A stretch of DNA of 64,000 bases, from NCBI GenBank assembly GCA_947258405.1, contig CAMYIE010000006.1, forward strand, positions 19,077 through 83,076, written 5' to 3'. The stretch comes from an uncultured Eudoraea sp. GTDB lineage: Bacteria; Bacteroidota; Bacteroidia; Flavobacteriales; Flavobacteriaceae. The notes beneath the pieces were generated by a model, which saw only the letters and a program-made list of their open reading frames with translations, ran no database searches and had not been told where the DNA came from. Position numbers and translations under genes: made by a program. Numbering within the stretch: the first letter of the stretch is position 1; every line of letters begins with the position of its first letter. Of the stretch, positions 46,409 to 54,854 are shown piece after piece.

Positions 46409-46919
46409 AATAAAATTTTTTAGGGTTTATAAATGATTTAACTAATCTTATGGGTCTGTTTTGAAGATGGAGGTGTAGTTGATTCTCGCCCTTGAAATTA
46501 ATCTGAAAGTCGCTGCCCATATAATTGAGGTAGGCAAATACCGGATAAAGCTTGGCATTGGTTATGCAATTACCGGTGTCGAGTTTCAAGTAAAGACGTT
46601 TAAGCTCAAAAGATCTGATAAGCCTCATTGCAGTGTTGATATATGACCATTTAAAGCGCTCCGTTTCCTTTTTTTGGGGTTTAGTTTCCCTTTTCTTCCT
46701 CTTTTTCTTTCGCAAAGGATAAATTGTAAAAGGAATACCCAAAGTTCTGAGCTCTATCCTAAACAGGTAATTCTCATCGACAGCAAAATTGGCCCTGGCT
46801 ATAACCCCTGCCCTGATAAAATACTGGTTCTGAATGGTATTTACCACCAGGTCGAGTGGAAGAAAAAGTACATAGAGTATCAATAATATGAACAAAACAA
46901 CAAGCACTATCCACAGCAT
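46392..46919 (-). CDS. DUF2953-like membrane protein (YtfI-like)
   Basis: I use ATG 46919, so the protein begins with its membrane helix MLWIVLVVLFILLILYVLFL. The longer frame adds 15 residues. The about 175-residue protein continues with a beta-rich part (VVNTIQNQYFIRAGVIARAN), a very basic stretch (RKKKRKKRETKPQKKE) and LKLDTGNCITNAKLYPVFAY, the DUF2953-type C-terminal half. In Bacillus the DUF2953 protein YtfI is encoded next to GerW/YtfJ, exactly as here. Function unknown. It overlaps the gerW-like gene by 17 bases. Confidence 0.72.
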   Translation of the reverse strand: MLWIVLVVLFILLILYVLFLPLDLVVNTIQNQYFIRAGVIARANFAVDENYLFRIELRTLGIPFTIYPLRKKKRKKRETKPQKKETERFKWSYINTAMRLIRSFELKRLYLKLDTGNCITNAKLYPVFAYLNYMGSDFQINFKGENQLHLHLQNRPIRLVKSFINPKKFYYGITL

Positions 46920-47019
46920 GATCGATCTTTTTGCAAAGGAACTGGATTCGAAACGCGATAACAATGATCCCGATCATACGAAATACAATACAGCTGGCAA
47001 ACTCAACTAAATATTCCTT

Positions 47020-47778
47020 TTATCTGATATGGCTGCCGGCATTCAAGTCGATGGTAGTTCCGGTGGCATGATCCATTTGACCACTGGCTATGAAGGATAC
47101 TAAGGGTGCGATGTCTTCAGGGGTTGTTAGTTCATTGAGGGCGAGGTTTTCTAAAACCTGCTCCTCCCCTATATTTGCAATAGCTTCCATGGCCATATCT
47201 GTCCTGGTAAACCCTGGGGCGATCACAAATGATTTTATATTATACCGACCAAATGAGCGGGCAACGCTTTTTGCCAGAGAGGTAAGACCTCCTTTGGATG
47301 CGGCATATGCCAAATATTCCTGTGTTTCTCCTCGGATTGCCGCCCGACTACCGATATAGATGAGTCGGCCCTGATTTTTTTTCCGGAAATGCCCGAGGCA
47401 TAATCTCGTTAGAATTCCTGCTGAATCGAGGTTAACCCTAATTGTCCTTTGCCAGGATTTAAACCACTTTTCCCAGGCGGTATCTATGCTGCAGGGTTCA
47501 AATACTCCTGCATTGATCACAACAGTATCGAGACCTCCAAAGTACTCTGAAGCCTCGACAAACATTTTCGCGGTTTGCTCTGCTTGTTCTAGATTGGCCC
47601 TTACAATCGCAACTTTATCCCTTCCATACTCATTCTGTAATGACTCAACACTCTCTGCTGTACTGTGGTAGTGTAGGACAAGATGGGCTCCTTTGGCAAG
47701 CATATGTCGGGCAATGGCCAGGCCGATACCTCTGGAGGCACCAGTTACAAGAATTCGTTCTTCGCTGATTTCTTTCAT
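47020..47778 (-). CDS. SDR-family oxidoreductase (FabG-like)
   Basis: The 252-residue protein is a classical short-chain dehydrogenase. The cofactor motif is TGASRGIGLAIA near residues 13-24, followed by NAG in VVINAGVF, the catalytic Ser in IYIGSRAAI and YxxxK in YLAYAASKGGL. The residues after beta-2 (HYHST) suggest NADP. FabG-like enzymes reduce 3-oxoacyl substrates, but many SDRs act on sugars or steroids. It is a single gene. Confidence 0.92.
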   Translation of the reverse strand: MKEISEERILVTGASRGIGLAIARHMLAKGAHLVLHYHSTAESVESLQNEYGRDKVAIVRANLEQAEQTAKMFVEASEYFGGLDTVVINAGVFEPCSIDTAWEKWFKSWQRTIRVNLDSAGILTRLCLGHFRKKNQGRLIYIGSRAAIRGETQEYLAYAASKGGLTSLAKSVARSFGRYNIKSFVIAPGFTRTDMAMEAIANIGEEQVLENLALNELTTPEDIAPLVSFIASGQMDHATGTTIDLNAGSHIR

Positions 47779-47857
47779 TTGTTATGGATAAGGCAAGTTG
47801 AAAGTACCCAGAATTGATAAATTCACAAAAGATTCAAATAAACTACCAACCGGAATT

Positions 47858-48322
47858 TTAGTTTTCACCGATATAAGGACTATCTCGAAAATACCCTTCT
47901 GAAAGAAGGATTTGGCGGACATTATACCAAAATACCTTAAGGGTAAAATTGGGCTTGTCAGAGGAATCGGATAACTCGATCAGATGGTTTTTTATTTGTA
48001 CTTCCTCAGCGGCCAGTTCCCTTTTTTCAGGTAAATGGTAGAAACTCATCGCCCAATCCTTAAATATTCTGTCTTCGCTTTCATCTGTTGATAGCAGCGT
48101 TAACTGTTCATTTCTATGATCTTGTTTTATTTTGTTGAGAAGCTCTAAAACAGTCCCCTTTTCCCCTTCCAGAATCTGAAGAAAGAAATTATTATAATAG
48201 ATCAGGCAACCGGTAACCCCTAATTTCTGATTGTTTTCTATCGCAATATTCATAATCGCCTTCAGATCTTTTCCTGTCATCTCTCTTGAAGCCAGGGAGT
48301 GGTATGTAAGTTGAAACGGCAT
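47858..48322 (-). CDS. BLUF-domain blue-light photoreceptor
   Basis: The 154-residue protein is one BLUF domain plus a short C-terminal extension. The flavin-binding and signalling residues Y7, N31, Q49, W90 and M92 have the same mutual spacing as Y21, N45, Q63, W104 and M106 of AppA. The contexts are LTYHSLAS, NNQKLGVTGCL, FFLQILEGE and KDWAMSFYH. A stand-alone BLUF protein must act through a partner, but none is obvious: the neighbours are an SDR gene and a divergent MscS channel gene. The C-terminus (LKVFWYNVRQILLSEGYF) is helical. Confidence 0.95.
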   Translation of the reverse strand: MPFQLTYHSLASREMTGKDLKAIMNIAIENNQKLGVTGCLIYYNNFFLQILEGEKGTVLELLNKIKQDHRNEQLTLLSTDESEDRIFKDWAMSFYHLPEKRELAAEEVQIKNHLIELSDSSDKPNFTLKVFWYNVRQILLSEGYFRDSPYIGEN

Positions 48323-48406
48323 TGACTAGGTCTTTCTACCTCAAAGGTAGCAAATAGCCAAAACTCCCCCTGATAAACAACGTATTTATATTAAATCAAA
48401 TTTTGA

Positions 48407-49678
48407 ATGTACTTTTGCGCAAACTTTCAAATTGTGCAATTCAATATAAGCCATTTCATATACGACTATCTTCTGGAGTTGGGAGTAGCTGAAAACCTGG
48501 CACGTTATCTCAATTCAGCAGGGTTGTTAATTATAACCACCCTGGTGGTGTTTCTAATATTTGTTATAGGTCGTCGTATTATACGTGTTGTATCTATCCG
48601 TTTTGCACGATTAACAAAGACCAGCTTCGATGATATAGTTATCACCAACAGGCTTCCTCGTTACCTTGCCTATATTATCCCTTTGATCGTCTGGATTGAG
48701 TTTTTGCCTTTGGTCTTTACCGATTTTCAATATGCTGAAAATATGGCAATGAAGATTGGATATATCCTTGGTGTGGTTCTCGTACTATATATCGTTAAGG
48801 CTCTTTTATTCAGTATTCGCGACTATCTCAAAAGACAGGCGCAGTTCAGGGATAAACCAATAGACAGTTATATTCAGGTATTTATGATTTTTGCCTGGAT
48901 TGGCGGTTTAACGACCATTTTCGCGATTATGACCGACACTTCCATTTGGAAGTTCTTTACAGCCCTTGGGGCAGCTTCGGCCGTGATCTTATTAATCTTT
49001 AAAGATTCTATACTCGGTTTTGTAGCCAGTATCCAGGTCAGCATTAATGATATGGTGCGTATTGGCGACTGGATCAGTTTTGAGAAATATGGAGCGGACG
49101 GCGATGTAATAGAGATCAATTTGGCAACAGTAAAGGTCCAGAATTGGGACAAAACCATAACTACTATCCCTACCTATGCGTTAATATCGGATTCGTTCAA
49201 GAACTGGAGGGGAATGAAGGAATCTGGTGGAAGGCGTATAAAAAGGGCGCTGATAGTAAAGCAAAAAAGTATAAAATACCTGAACGAGAATGAAATTGAG
49301 CAGCTAAAACGCATCCAGCTTATTTCAAAGTATCTGGAGCACATGAGTCAAAAAATTGAAGGTTATAATCAGCAGCATGAGGCTGATAAATCTTTAGCGA
49401 TTAACGGCAGAAACCTTACCAATATCGGTGTTTTTCGTAAATACGTACAGACCTACCTCGAAAAACATAGTGCCTTAAATCAAAATATGACTTTAATGAC
49501 CCGTCAATTAGCGCCTACTTCACAGGGGATTCCTATTGAAATCTATACTTTCAGTCGGGATATTCGCTGGCAAAATTATGAATATATCATGGCCGATATT
49601 TTTGATCACCTGCTGGCAGCTATTCCTTACTTCGACCTTGAAATCTTCGAATTACCGAGTAGTTTTAGTCAGGAATAA
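48407..49678 (+). CDS. MscS-family mechanosensitive ion channel
   Basis: The 423-residue inner-membrane protein has about five helices. The pore region includes FFTALGAASAVILLIFKDSI and LGFVASIQVSINDMVRIGDW, followed by the Sm-like beta domain (ISFEKYGADGDVIEINLATV, WDKTITTIPTYALISDSFKN). The C-terminal alpha/beta domain is about 170 residues, longer than in MscS, and resembles E. coli YbdG. It would release solutes on hypo-osmotic shock. It is divergent from the BLUF gene with an 84-base gap. Confidence 0.93.
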   Translation: MYFCANFQIVQFNISHFIYDYLLELGVAENLARYLNSAGLLIITTLVVFLIFVIGRRIIRVVSIRFARLTKTSFDDIVITNRLPRYLAYIIPLIVWIEFLPLVFTDFQYAENMAMKIGYILGVVLVLYIVKALLFSIRDYLKRQAQFRDKPIDSYIQVFMIFAWIGGLTTIFAIMTDTSIWKFFTALGAASAVILLIFKDSILGFVASIQVSINDMVRIGDWISFEKYGADGDVIEINLATVKVQNWDKTITTIPTYALISDSFKNWRGMKESGGRRIKRALIVKQKSIKYLNENEIEQLKRIQLISKYLEHMSQKIEGYNQQHEADKSLAINGRNLTNIGVFRKYVQTYLEKHSALNQNMTLMTRQLAPTSQGIPIEIYTFSRDIRWQNYEYIMADIFDHLLAAIPYFDLEIFELPSSFSQE

Positions 49679-49776
49679 AACTGAACTACCTATGTTTATT
49701 AATGGATGGTTTGAGTTGAAATTAAGAATCCTCTTTTGAATATTTTCTTATATTGTTTATTCCCTACTACTGTAAT

Positions 49777-50385
49777 ATGATCGGAAAACTCTTTAGTCTT
49801 TGCTTTTTTATATCACTTTTTTCAGTTTCGGCTCAGGAACGTCCTGTACGCATTATTGAAAAGGATATTCCTAACAGGATTGCCCTTTACGCTGTAAACC
49901 AGAACGAACATGACCTGGATGTAAAACTCACGGTTAGCGGTACAAATTTCAGACAAAGCAGAGCAAAACCACGTTTTATCAGGGTTCCGGGTGCATCGAA
50001 GGTTCTTATGAAAACACTGGTTTTATTCAGGGATAAAAAGCCAAGTTATACTTTCAAGATAGAAGTAAACGATAGTTTATCGAACCGTGCCCTGAAAAAA
50101 GAATACGAAAAAATAAAGATCAAGCCCCATAAACCAGTTGTGATTTACCTTACTGCCAATTGCGAAAGTTGCGATAGTCTTCTGGCTGATATCAAAAAGA
50201 GCGTATATATTTTCGACACCCTAAACCTCGCTGAAAATCCTCATATAAAGGATCAATTACAAATCGCCTTTGGCGAAGGAGAACCCATAGATTCCTTGAA
50301 AACGCCAATTCTCAATATAGGCGGAAAGCTGTACACCAGGATTGAAAAATATGATGAAATCCTGGAAATACTCCAGAAGGAATGA
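49777..50385 (+). CDS. Secreted protein with a glutaredoxin-like CxxC domain
   Basis: I take ATG 49777, which gives the signal peptide MIGKLFSLCFFISLFSVSAQ. An upstream ATG adds eight residues. The first half of the roughly 200-residue protein is beta-rich (IALYAVNQNEHDLDVKLTVS). The second half reads VVIYLTANCESCDSLLADI, then TPILNIGGKLYTRI. This is a thioredoxin-fold pattern with an active-site CESC and the cis-Pro after Thr. It is probably a periplasmic disulfide or thiol protein. No partner gene; the downstream EF-G gene is on the other strand. Confidence 0.7.
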   Translation: MIGKLFSLCFFISLFSVSAQERPVRIIEKDIPNRIALYAVNQNEHDLDVKLTVSGTNFRQSRAKPRFIRVPGASKVLMKTLVLFRDKKPSYTFKIEVNDSLSNRALKKEYEKIKIKPHKPVVIYLTANCESCDSLLADIKKSVYIFDTLNLAENPHIKDQLQIAFGEGEPIDSLKTPILNIGGKLYTRIEKYDEILEILQKE

Positions 50386-50444
50386 AGTGCATTACGGCAT
50401 ATTGCCAATTGAGGCTCAGTTAAATGCAGCTCTTCAATTCATTT

Positions 50445-52556
50445 TTATACTTCCACCGTTTTGACCAGCGATGATTGGATATTGCGGGGAACGGCTTTAA
50501 AAGAGTCGAAATTAGAGCTAAACGTTGCTTTTCCCTGAGTTAGCGATCTCAGATCCGTTGAGTAGCCATATAATTCCGATTGAGGAACATTGGCCTTCAA
50601 AATCTGATAGTGATCAATGCTATCGATCCCCTGTATAACCGAGCGCCTGGATTGAAGGTCAGTCATAACACTACCCACCATATCTTCAGGCACTTTTACC
50701 GTAAGTTCCTGGATTGGTTCCAGGAGTTTGGGTTTGGCATTGAGAAAAGCATCTTTAAACGCATGAGCGCCAGCAATTTTAAAGGAGATATCATTCGAAT
50801 CAACGGAATGCATCTTTCCGTCGTATACCATTACCCTGATATCTCTTATATAAGAACCTGTCAGTGGGCCAGATTCCATAACCTCCAGAATACCCTTTTT
50901 AATTGAAGGCAGGTATCTGGCGTCGATCACTCCACCTACTATACAATTATAAAAGACGAGCTTGCCCCCCCATGGAAGTTCCACTTCATCTTTACCCCTT
51001 AGTGAGAATCCCTCCGGATCGGGCATACCATCATACCAGGGTTCAATTTTCAAATGCACCTGTGCAAACTGACCGGCGCCGCCCGACTGTTTTTTGTGCC
51101 TGTAATTCGCATTCGACGGACGTTGTATGGTTTCCCTGTAGGCAATTCTGGGCTGTTCGAATTTAGCATCAACCCCGTAAATATTTTTTAAGAGCCATTT
51201 GATAGACGCTAAATGCAATTCACCCTGGCAACCGAGTATTTGTTGCTTTAATTCCTTTGAATACTCCACCACCACTGTTGGATCCTGGATATGGATCTTT
51301 CGCAGTGCATCACTGAGTTTCTCTTCTTCGTGTTCCTTTTCCGCATATACGGCTTTCCTGGTGCGCGGCTCGGGATATTTAATAGGCCTGATGGTTACTT
51401 TCTTTCCCTGTTGATGTAGTGTATCATTGGTCAGGGTATGTTTTAATTTCAAAGTGGCCCCTATATCCCCTACCGATAATTTTGAGACGGCTTCACGCTT
51501 TTTCCCGTCCATGATATAGAGTTGATGGAGCACCTCGGTCTCACCATTACGAGAATTAACCAGTTTATCGTTGGCATTGACTTCGCCAGATTTCACCTTA
51601 AAAAAGGTGATTTGTCCCAGGCTGGGTTGATATATGGTTTTAAATACAAATAAAGTCGTGGGGGCTTCTTTTGACCTATCGAGAACTACCCCTTCCTGGG
51701 TTTGTTCGGGTTTCAGATCGGCTGCAGCCGGCGCTACATTATCTATAAAGCCCATTAAACGGCCACTACCCATATCATTAAGTGCGGAAACTACAAAAAC
51801 TGGAAATAGATCGTGATTCAACATGCCGGCTTTGAATCCCTGCCGCATTTCATCCTCATTGAGTGTTCCTTTATCAAAATACAATTCCAGCAGTTCTTCA
51901 TCGTTCTCTGCCGCCTTTTCCACCAGTTCATTGTGCAGCATATCTGCTCTCTCTTTTTGATCTTCGGGGATCTCGAGTTTTTCTGGTTTTCCACCCTCGG
52001 GAGAAAACTTATAACATTTCATTTTGAGTACATCTATAATGCACTGTGATCCGTCAAGTGTTATTGGATATTGAATTATTGCAGCCTTATTACCTACCAA
52101 CGAACGTATCCCTTTTAGGGAATCCTCGTAATTGGCATTCATATGATCGATCTGATTGATCACAAATAAGGTCGGTTTGAGATAGGTGTCTACATAATTC
52201 CAAATGATTTCAGTGCCGATCTCTACGCCGTTTTGAGCATTGATAACGGTAACAATTGTGTCGGCTACCCTGATTGAGGAGATAATTTCCCCTACGTAGT
52301 CATCCAGTCCAGGAGTGTCAATAATATTGATCTTGTAGTTCCTCCATTCGGTATGAAGCGGTGTAGCAAAAACAGATGCCTCCCTCTCGTGTTCAATTTC
52401 ATGATAATCAGCAACCGTATTTTTATTTTCTACAGTACCCCTTCTGCTAATCAGTCCTGCTTCGAATAACATGGTTTCTGCCAGAGTGGTTTTTCCCGAA
52501 TTATGTGCTCCTACAAAGACTACATTTTTGATGTGCTTTTCATCGTATATTTTCAT
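50445..52556 (-). CDS. Elongation factor G-like GTPase (FusA2-type paralogue)
   Basis: The 703-residue protein has all five EF-G domains. The G1 motif is GAHNSGKTT (16-24), G3 is DTPGLDDYVG (80-89) and G4 is NQID. Domain IV begins near ANYRHKKQSGGAGQFA, and the C-terminus has SVMTDLQSRRSVIQG. In true EF-G, G3 reads DTPGH with the catalytic His; here it is Leu. That substitution, and the unusual G1 loop, mark the FusA2/EF-G-like branch of unknown role, so it is unlikely to be the housekeeping factor. It is monocistronic with a long upstream gap. Confidence 0.88.
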   Translation of the reverse strand: MKIYDEKHIKNVVFVGAHNSGKTTLAETMLFEAGLISRRGTVENKNTVADYHEIEHEREASVFATPLHTEWRNYKINIIDTPGLDDYVGEIISSIRVADTIVTVINAQNGVEIGTEIIWNYVDTYLKPTLFVINQIDHMNANYEDSLKGIRSLVGNKAAIIQYPITLDGSQCIIDVLKMKCYKFSPEGGKPEKLEIPEDQKERADMLHNELVEKAAENDEELLELYFDKGTLNEDEMRQGFKAGMLNHDLFPVFVVSALNDMGSGRLMGFIDNVAPAAADLKPEQTQEGVVLDRSKEAPTTLFVFKTIYQPSLGQITFFKVKSGEVNANDKLVNSRNGETEVLHQLYIMDGKKREAVSKLSVGDIGATLKLKHTLTNDTLHQQGKKVTIRPIKYPEPRTRKAVYAEKEHEEEKLSDALRKIHIQDPTVVVEYSKELKQQILGCQGELHLASIKWLLKNIYGVDAKFEQPRIAYRETIQRPSNANYRHKKQSGGAGQFAQVHLKIEPWYDGMPDPEGFSLRGKDEVELPWGGKLVFYNCIVGGVIDARYLPSIKKGILEVMESGPLTGSYIRDIRVMVYDGKMHSVDSNDISFKIAGAHAFKDAFLNAKPKLLEPIQELTVKVPEDMVGSVMTDLQSRRSVIQGIDSIDHYQILKANVPQSELYGYSTDLRSLTQGKATFSSNFDSFKAVPRNIQSSLVKTVEV

Positions 52557-52906
52557 TTATCTTAGATTTATGATGTTTTAAATCAGTTAGGTATTGGGTA
52601 GTCTTCTAAATTACAATATTTTGACAATTTTCTTTCAATTTTATAGTGTCAATATCTGCTAAATCAGAGTATTTTTTTTAGAAAGATCTTCTGTTATTAT
52701 ATGTATGATATAGTTATGTGTTAGGAATTACACTTTTAATAAAAAAGACATTATCTACATAATATACTGTATAACAAGGCTTTAAATGATTTTTTGATCT
52801 CATTAACTGTTAAAATTTGTATAATATGGTACTATTTTATACATAGTACTGTAACAAAATCATTCTTCCGGCGTCTATTAGTTGTAAGTCGTTTAAAAAC
52901 ACTCTG
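52557..52906. promoter_or_regulatory. AT-rich regulatory gap between the EF-G paralogue and the micro-gene string
   Basis: These 350 bases separate two divergent starts and are extremely AT-rich. They contain no open frame with coding character. An inverted repeat GTACTAT-N7-ATAGTAC at 52829-52849 lies 58 bases before the first micro-gene and is a candidate operator or promoter element. A 9-bp palindrome ATACTGTAT lies near 52765. Confidence 0.4.
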
Positions 52907-53020
52907 ATGAAAACCGAGAAAAGGAAAAATAAAAACAAAGGAATTCGCCTGATGATGGGTTTTGGCTGGAGTCAAAAAAGCGAACAAACATCAACAATCA
53001 ATAAAGCCGTTTTGGTATAA
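52907..53020 (+). CDS. Micro-gene 1: 37-residue basic peptide
   Basis: ATG 52907 opens a frame of 37 residues that begins MKTEKRKNKNKGIRLMM and contains GFGWSQKSEQTST. It is very basic at the N-terminus and ends AVLV. It lies 12 bases before micro-gene 2 and shares its orientation and probable promoter. It does not share the SKRVRWTE motif of genes 2 and 3. Length gives little statistical support, but the tandem placement with two related peptides makes translation plausible. Confidence 0.5.
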   Translation: MKTEKRKNKNKGIRLMMGFGWSQKSEQTSTINKAVLV

Positions 53021-53032
53021 AAATTATAGGTC

Positions 53033-53152
53033 ATGAAAAATTTAAGTAAAAGGCATTTACCCACAGAATCGAAAAGACACTCTTTCTTTTCAAGTTTTAG
53101 AGACAGCAAAAGAGTAAGATGGACAGAAGCCAGGCAATATACCTTTGCATAG
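53033..53152 (+). CDS. Micro-gene 2: 39-residue SKRVRWTE-motif peptide
   Basis: The frame of 39 residues contains LPTESKRHSFFSSF and DSKRVRWTEARQYT. It is strongly related to micro-gene 3: PTES-K/R-RH-x-FFS-x-F, then SKRVRWTE. The conserved residues are spread over the whole length while the intervening codons differ, including at synonymous positions. That is what purifying selection on a real peptide would produce. The peptide is basic and aromatic, with no signal sequence. No known family is recognised. Confidence 0.68.
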   Translation: MKNLSKRHLPTESKRHSFFSSFRDSKRVRWTEARQYTFA

Positions 53153-53198
53153 TTCAAACATCAAAATCAACTATTATTAAACTTAAAAACAACAAAAG

Positions 53199-53309
53199 AT
53201 GAAATCAAGGAATTTTTCACCAACTGAATCGAGAAGGCATAATTTCTTCTCAAATTTCAAAAATAGCAAGAGAGTACGCTGGACTGAAAACAGAAACTAT
53301 GTTTACTAA
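53199..53309 (+). CDS. Micro-gene 3: 36-residue SKRVRWTE-motif peptide
   Basis: The frame of 36 residues contains FSPTESRRHNFFSNF and NSKRVRWTENRNYVY. It is a paralogue of micro-gene 2 (46 bases upstream). About 19 of 36 positions are identical in a gapless alignment of the shared part. It is followed by a clean rho-independent terminator at 53356, so the transcript probably covers all three micro-genes. The function could be nucleic-acid binding, given Arg/Lys/Trp content, but this is a guess. Confidence 0.68.
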   Translation: MKSRNFSPTESRRHNFFSNFKNSKRVRWTENRNYVY

Positions 53310-53355
53310 AAACAGATCACCACTACCCATGCTGAAAAGAACAGATGAATAATCT

Positions 53356-53387
53356 AAAGGAGACAACCAAAGTTGCCTCCTTTTTTT
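53356..53387 (+). terminator. Rho-independent terminator after the micro-gene string
   Basis: The arms AAAGGAGACAAC and GTTGCCTCCTTT pair with one mismatch around the loop CAAA. They are followed by an uninterrupted T-run (53381-53387). Its distal end overlaps the stop codon of the convergent PIMT gene. Confidence 0.85.
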
Positions 53388-54084
53388 ATGGATCCTCCTT
53401 ATTGCGTGTAAAGGGAACAAAACGTACCGCCATCACCGACTTTTTTCTTACTTTCCCATTTCTTTTATCAACCTGGACTAACTGTCTTACACCCCTATGG
53501 GGTCCTACCGGAATGATCATCCGGCCACCATCTTTAAGCTGGTCGATAAGTGGCTTAGGAATAGCCTCTGCTCCTGCTGTTACAATAATTGCATCGAAAG
53601 GACCTTTTTCAGGCCACCCATGATATCCATCTCCAATCTTCACTATTGCATTATCATAGCCTAAAACTTTTAAAAGTGACTTTGCCCGCAATCCCAGTGG
53701 CTTAACGATCTCGATCGTATACACCGAATCCACTATTTCGGCAAGAATTGCCGCCTGGTAGCCCGACCCCGTTCCAACTTCCAAGACCTTATGGTGAGGT
53801 TTAAGTCGGAGTGCCTGGGTCATATAGGCAACGATATAAGGCTGGGAGATCGTCTGCCCCTCTCCTATGGATACTGGTCCATCTGTATAAGAATAAAATC
53901 GGTATTCGGAAGGCACAAATTGCTCCCTTGGGACTTTGCCCATTGCTGCCAGGGTAGCCTTATCGTAAATATCCCTGGCTTTTAATTGTGTTTCGACCAT
54001 CGTTTTGCGCTGAATTGAGTAATCGTCCTGTGCGCAAACCGCAAATCCAAGGCCCGCCAGAAGTGCTAACCAAGATAAACGCAT
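53386..54084 (-). CDS. pcm: Protein-L-isoaspartate O-methyltransferase with a signal peptide
   Basis: The 232-residue protein has the PIMT signatures VPREQFVPSEYRFYSYTDGP, IGEGQTISQPYIVAYMTQAL and the SAM loop VLEVGTGSGYQAAILAE. PIMT repairs isoaspartyl residues in aged proteins. The first 18 residues (LSWLALLAGLGFAVCAQ) look like a signal peptide ending at Ala-Gln, as in many secreted Bacteroidota proteins. This would send a SAM-dependent enzyme to the periplasm, where SAM is not normally present. Single gene, convergent with the micro-gene string. Confidence 0.92.
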   Translation of the reverse strand: MRLSWLALLAGLGFAVCAQDDYSIQRKTMVETQLKARDIYDKATLAAMGKVPREQFVPSEYRFYSYTDGPVSIGEGQTISQPYIVAYMTQALRLKPHHKVLEVGTGSGYQAAILAEIVDSVYTIEIVKPLGLRAKSLLKVLGYDNAIVKIGDGYHGWPEKGPFDAIIVTAGAEAIPKPLIDQLKDGGRMIIPVGPHRGVRQLVQVDKRNGKVRKKSVMAVRFVPFTRNKEDP

Positions 54085-54160
54085 TCAAAAAACTGTAAAG
54101 ATCTATTTCTTAAGCTTCGTTGCAATGTTTCAGCAAAACTTTTGGATTATCGTTATGTTT

Positions 54161-54691
54161 CTAATTTGTCAATGGAGGCTCCAGCTCGGTAATAAGGCCA
54201 TTATATGCGATTGAATTCCTTCGGCTGCTGGCGACTACCAATGATGCCGCACCGGCTTTATACATATTAAAATTAAACTCATGTCGTTCATGTCCCCTTT
54301 GTATCTCAAATGAAACCACAATCTCCTGCTTTTCATCGTCGAAACTTATTGTATAGTTTTCCAGTTCGCCCTTAAACTTGATTCCTGCTTCCGGTGAATA
54401 GCCATTTGGAGCCCGTACCACACCAAAATAAGGTAAGTACAAGTCGGCTTCTCCTTCATTCACATTTATATAATTCCGAATGGTGTTCACAAAAAATTGT
54501 CCTCCACCCAGCGGTGCTGCCTGCAAAGCCACAAAAGTATAGGCATCGGATTCCACGATGTCTTTGGTTTTCTGATACTCCAGTTCTGCTTTTTCTTGCT
54601 TTAATTTCTTTTTTTCAGCCTTTGAAATCTGCTCCTGAGCGGAAACAGACAATAACATAAGGCTAAAGACAAATACAACATACTTCTTCAT
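54161..54691 (-). CDS. DUF4251 secreted protein
   Basis: The 176-residue protein has a signal peptide ending SVSAQ and then a Lys/Glu-rich helix (KAEKKKLKQEKAELEYQKTK). The DUF4251 domain follows, recognisable by FVNTIRNYINVNEGEADLYL, PYFGVVRAPNGY, EAGIKFKGELENYTI and the closing VASSRRNSIAYNGLI. The family is restricted to Bacteroidota, is probably periplasmic and beta-rich, and has no assigned function. The gene is monocistronic. Confidence 0.9.
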   Translation of the reverse strand: MKKYVVFVFSLMLLSVSAQEQISKAEKKKLKQEKAELEYQKTKDIVESDAYTFVALQAAPLGGGQFFVNTIRNYINVNEGEADLYLPYFGVVRAPNGYSPEAGIKFKGELENYTISFDDEKQEIVVSFEIQRGHERHEFNFNMYKAGAASLVVASSRRNSIAYNGLITELEPPLTN

Positions 54692-54800
54692 AGTGCCCGT
54701 GTTTTAAAGTTATTTTAAGCAATCTCTAACGGTCTTTACCGGTACTGGTCTTCTTTAAAGATAACGAATATTGTTCGTATACCAATGGGTTAGCTATGGC

Positions 54801-54833
54801 TGGAAATAAAAAAAGGAGGCCAATGGCCTCCTT
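54801..54833 (-). terminator. Rho-independent terminator of the beta-barrel gene
   Basis: On the minus strand the stem AAGGAGGCC/GGCCTCCTT with an ATT loop is followed by T7-A-T3. It lies 22 bases after the stop of the gene at 54855-55352. Confidence 0.85.
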
Positions 54834-54854
54834 CATGTCAAATGTTTTTGATGT

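Noticed and set aside
52972..53157. A minus-strand frame antisense to the micro-genes
   Set aside because: The plus-strand micro-genes show paralogous conservation, while the antisense frame does not preserve its stop or composition across both copies.
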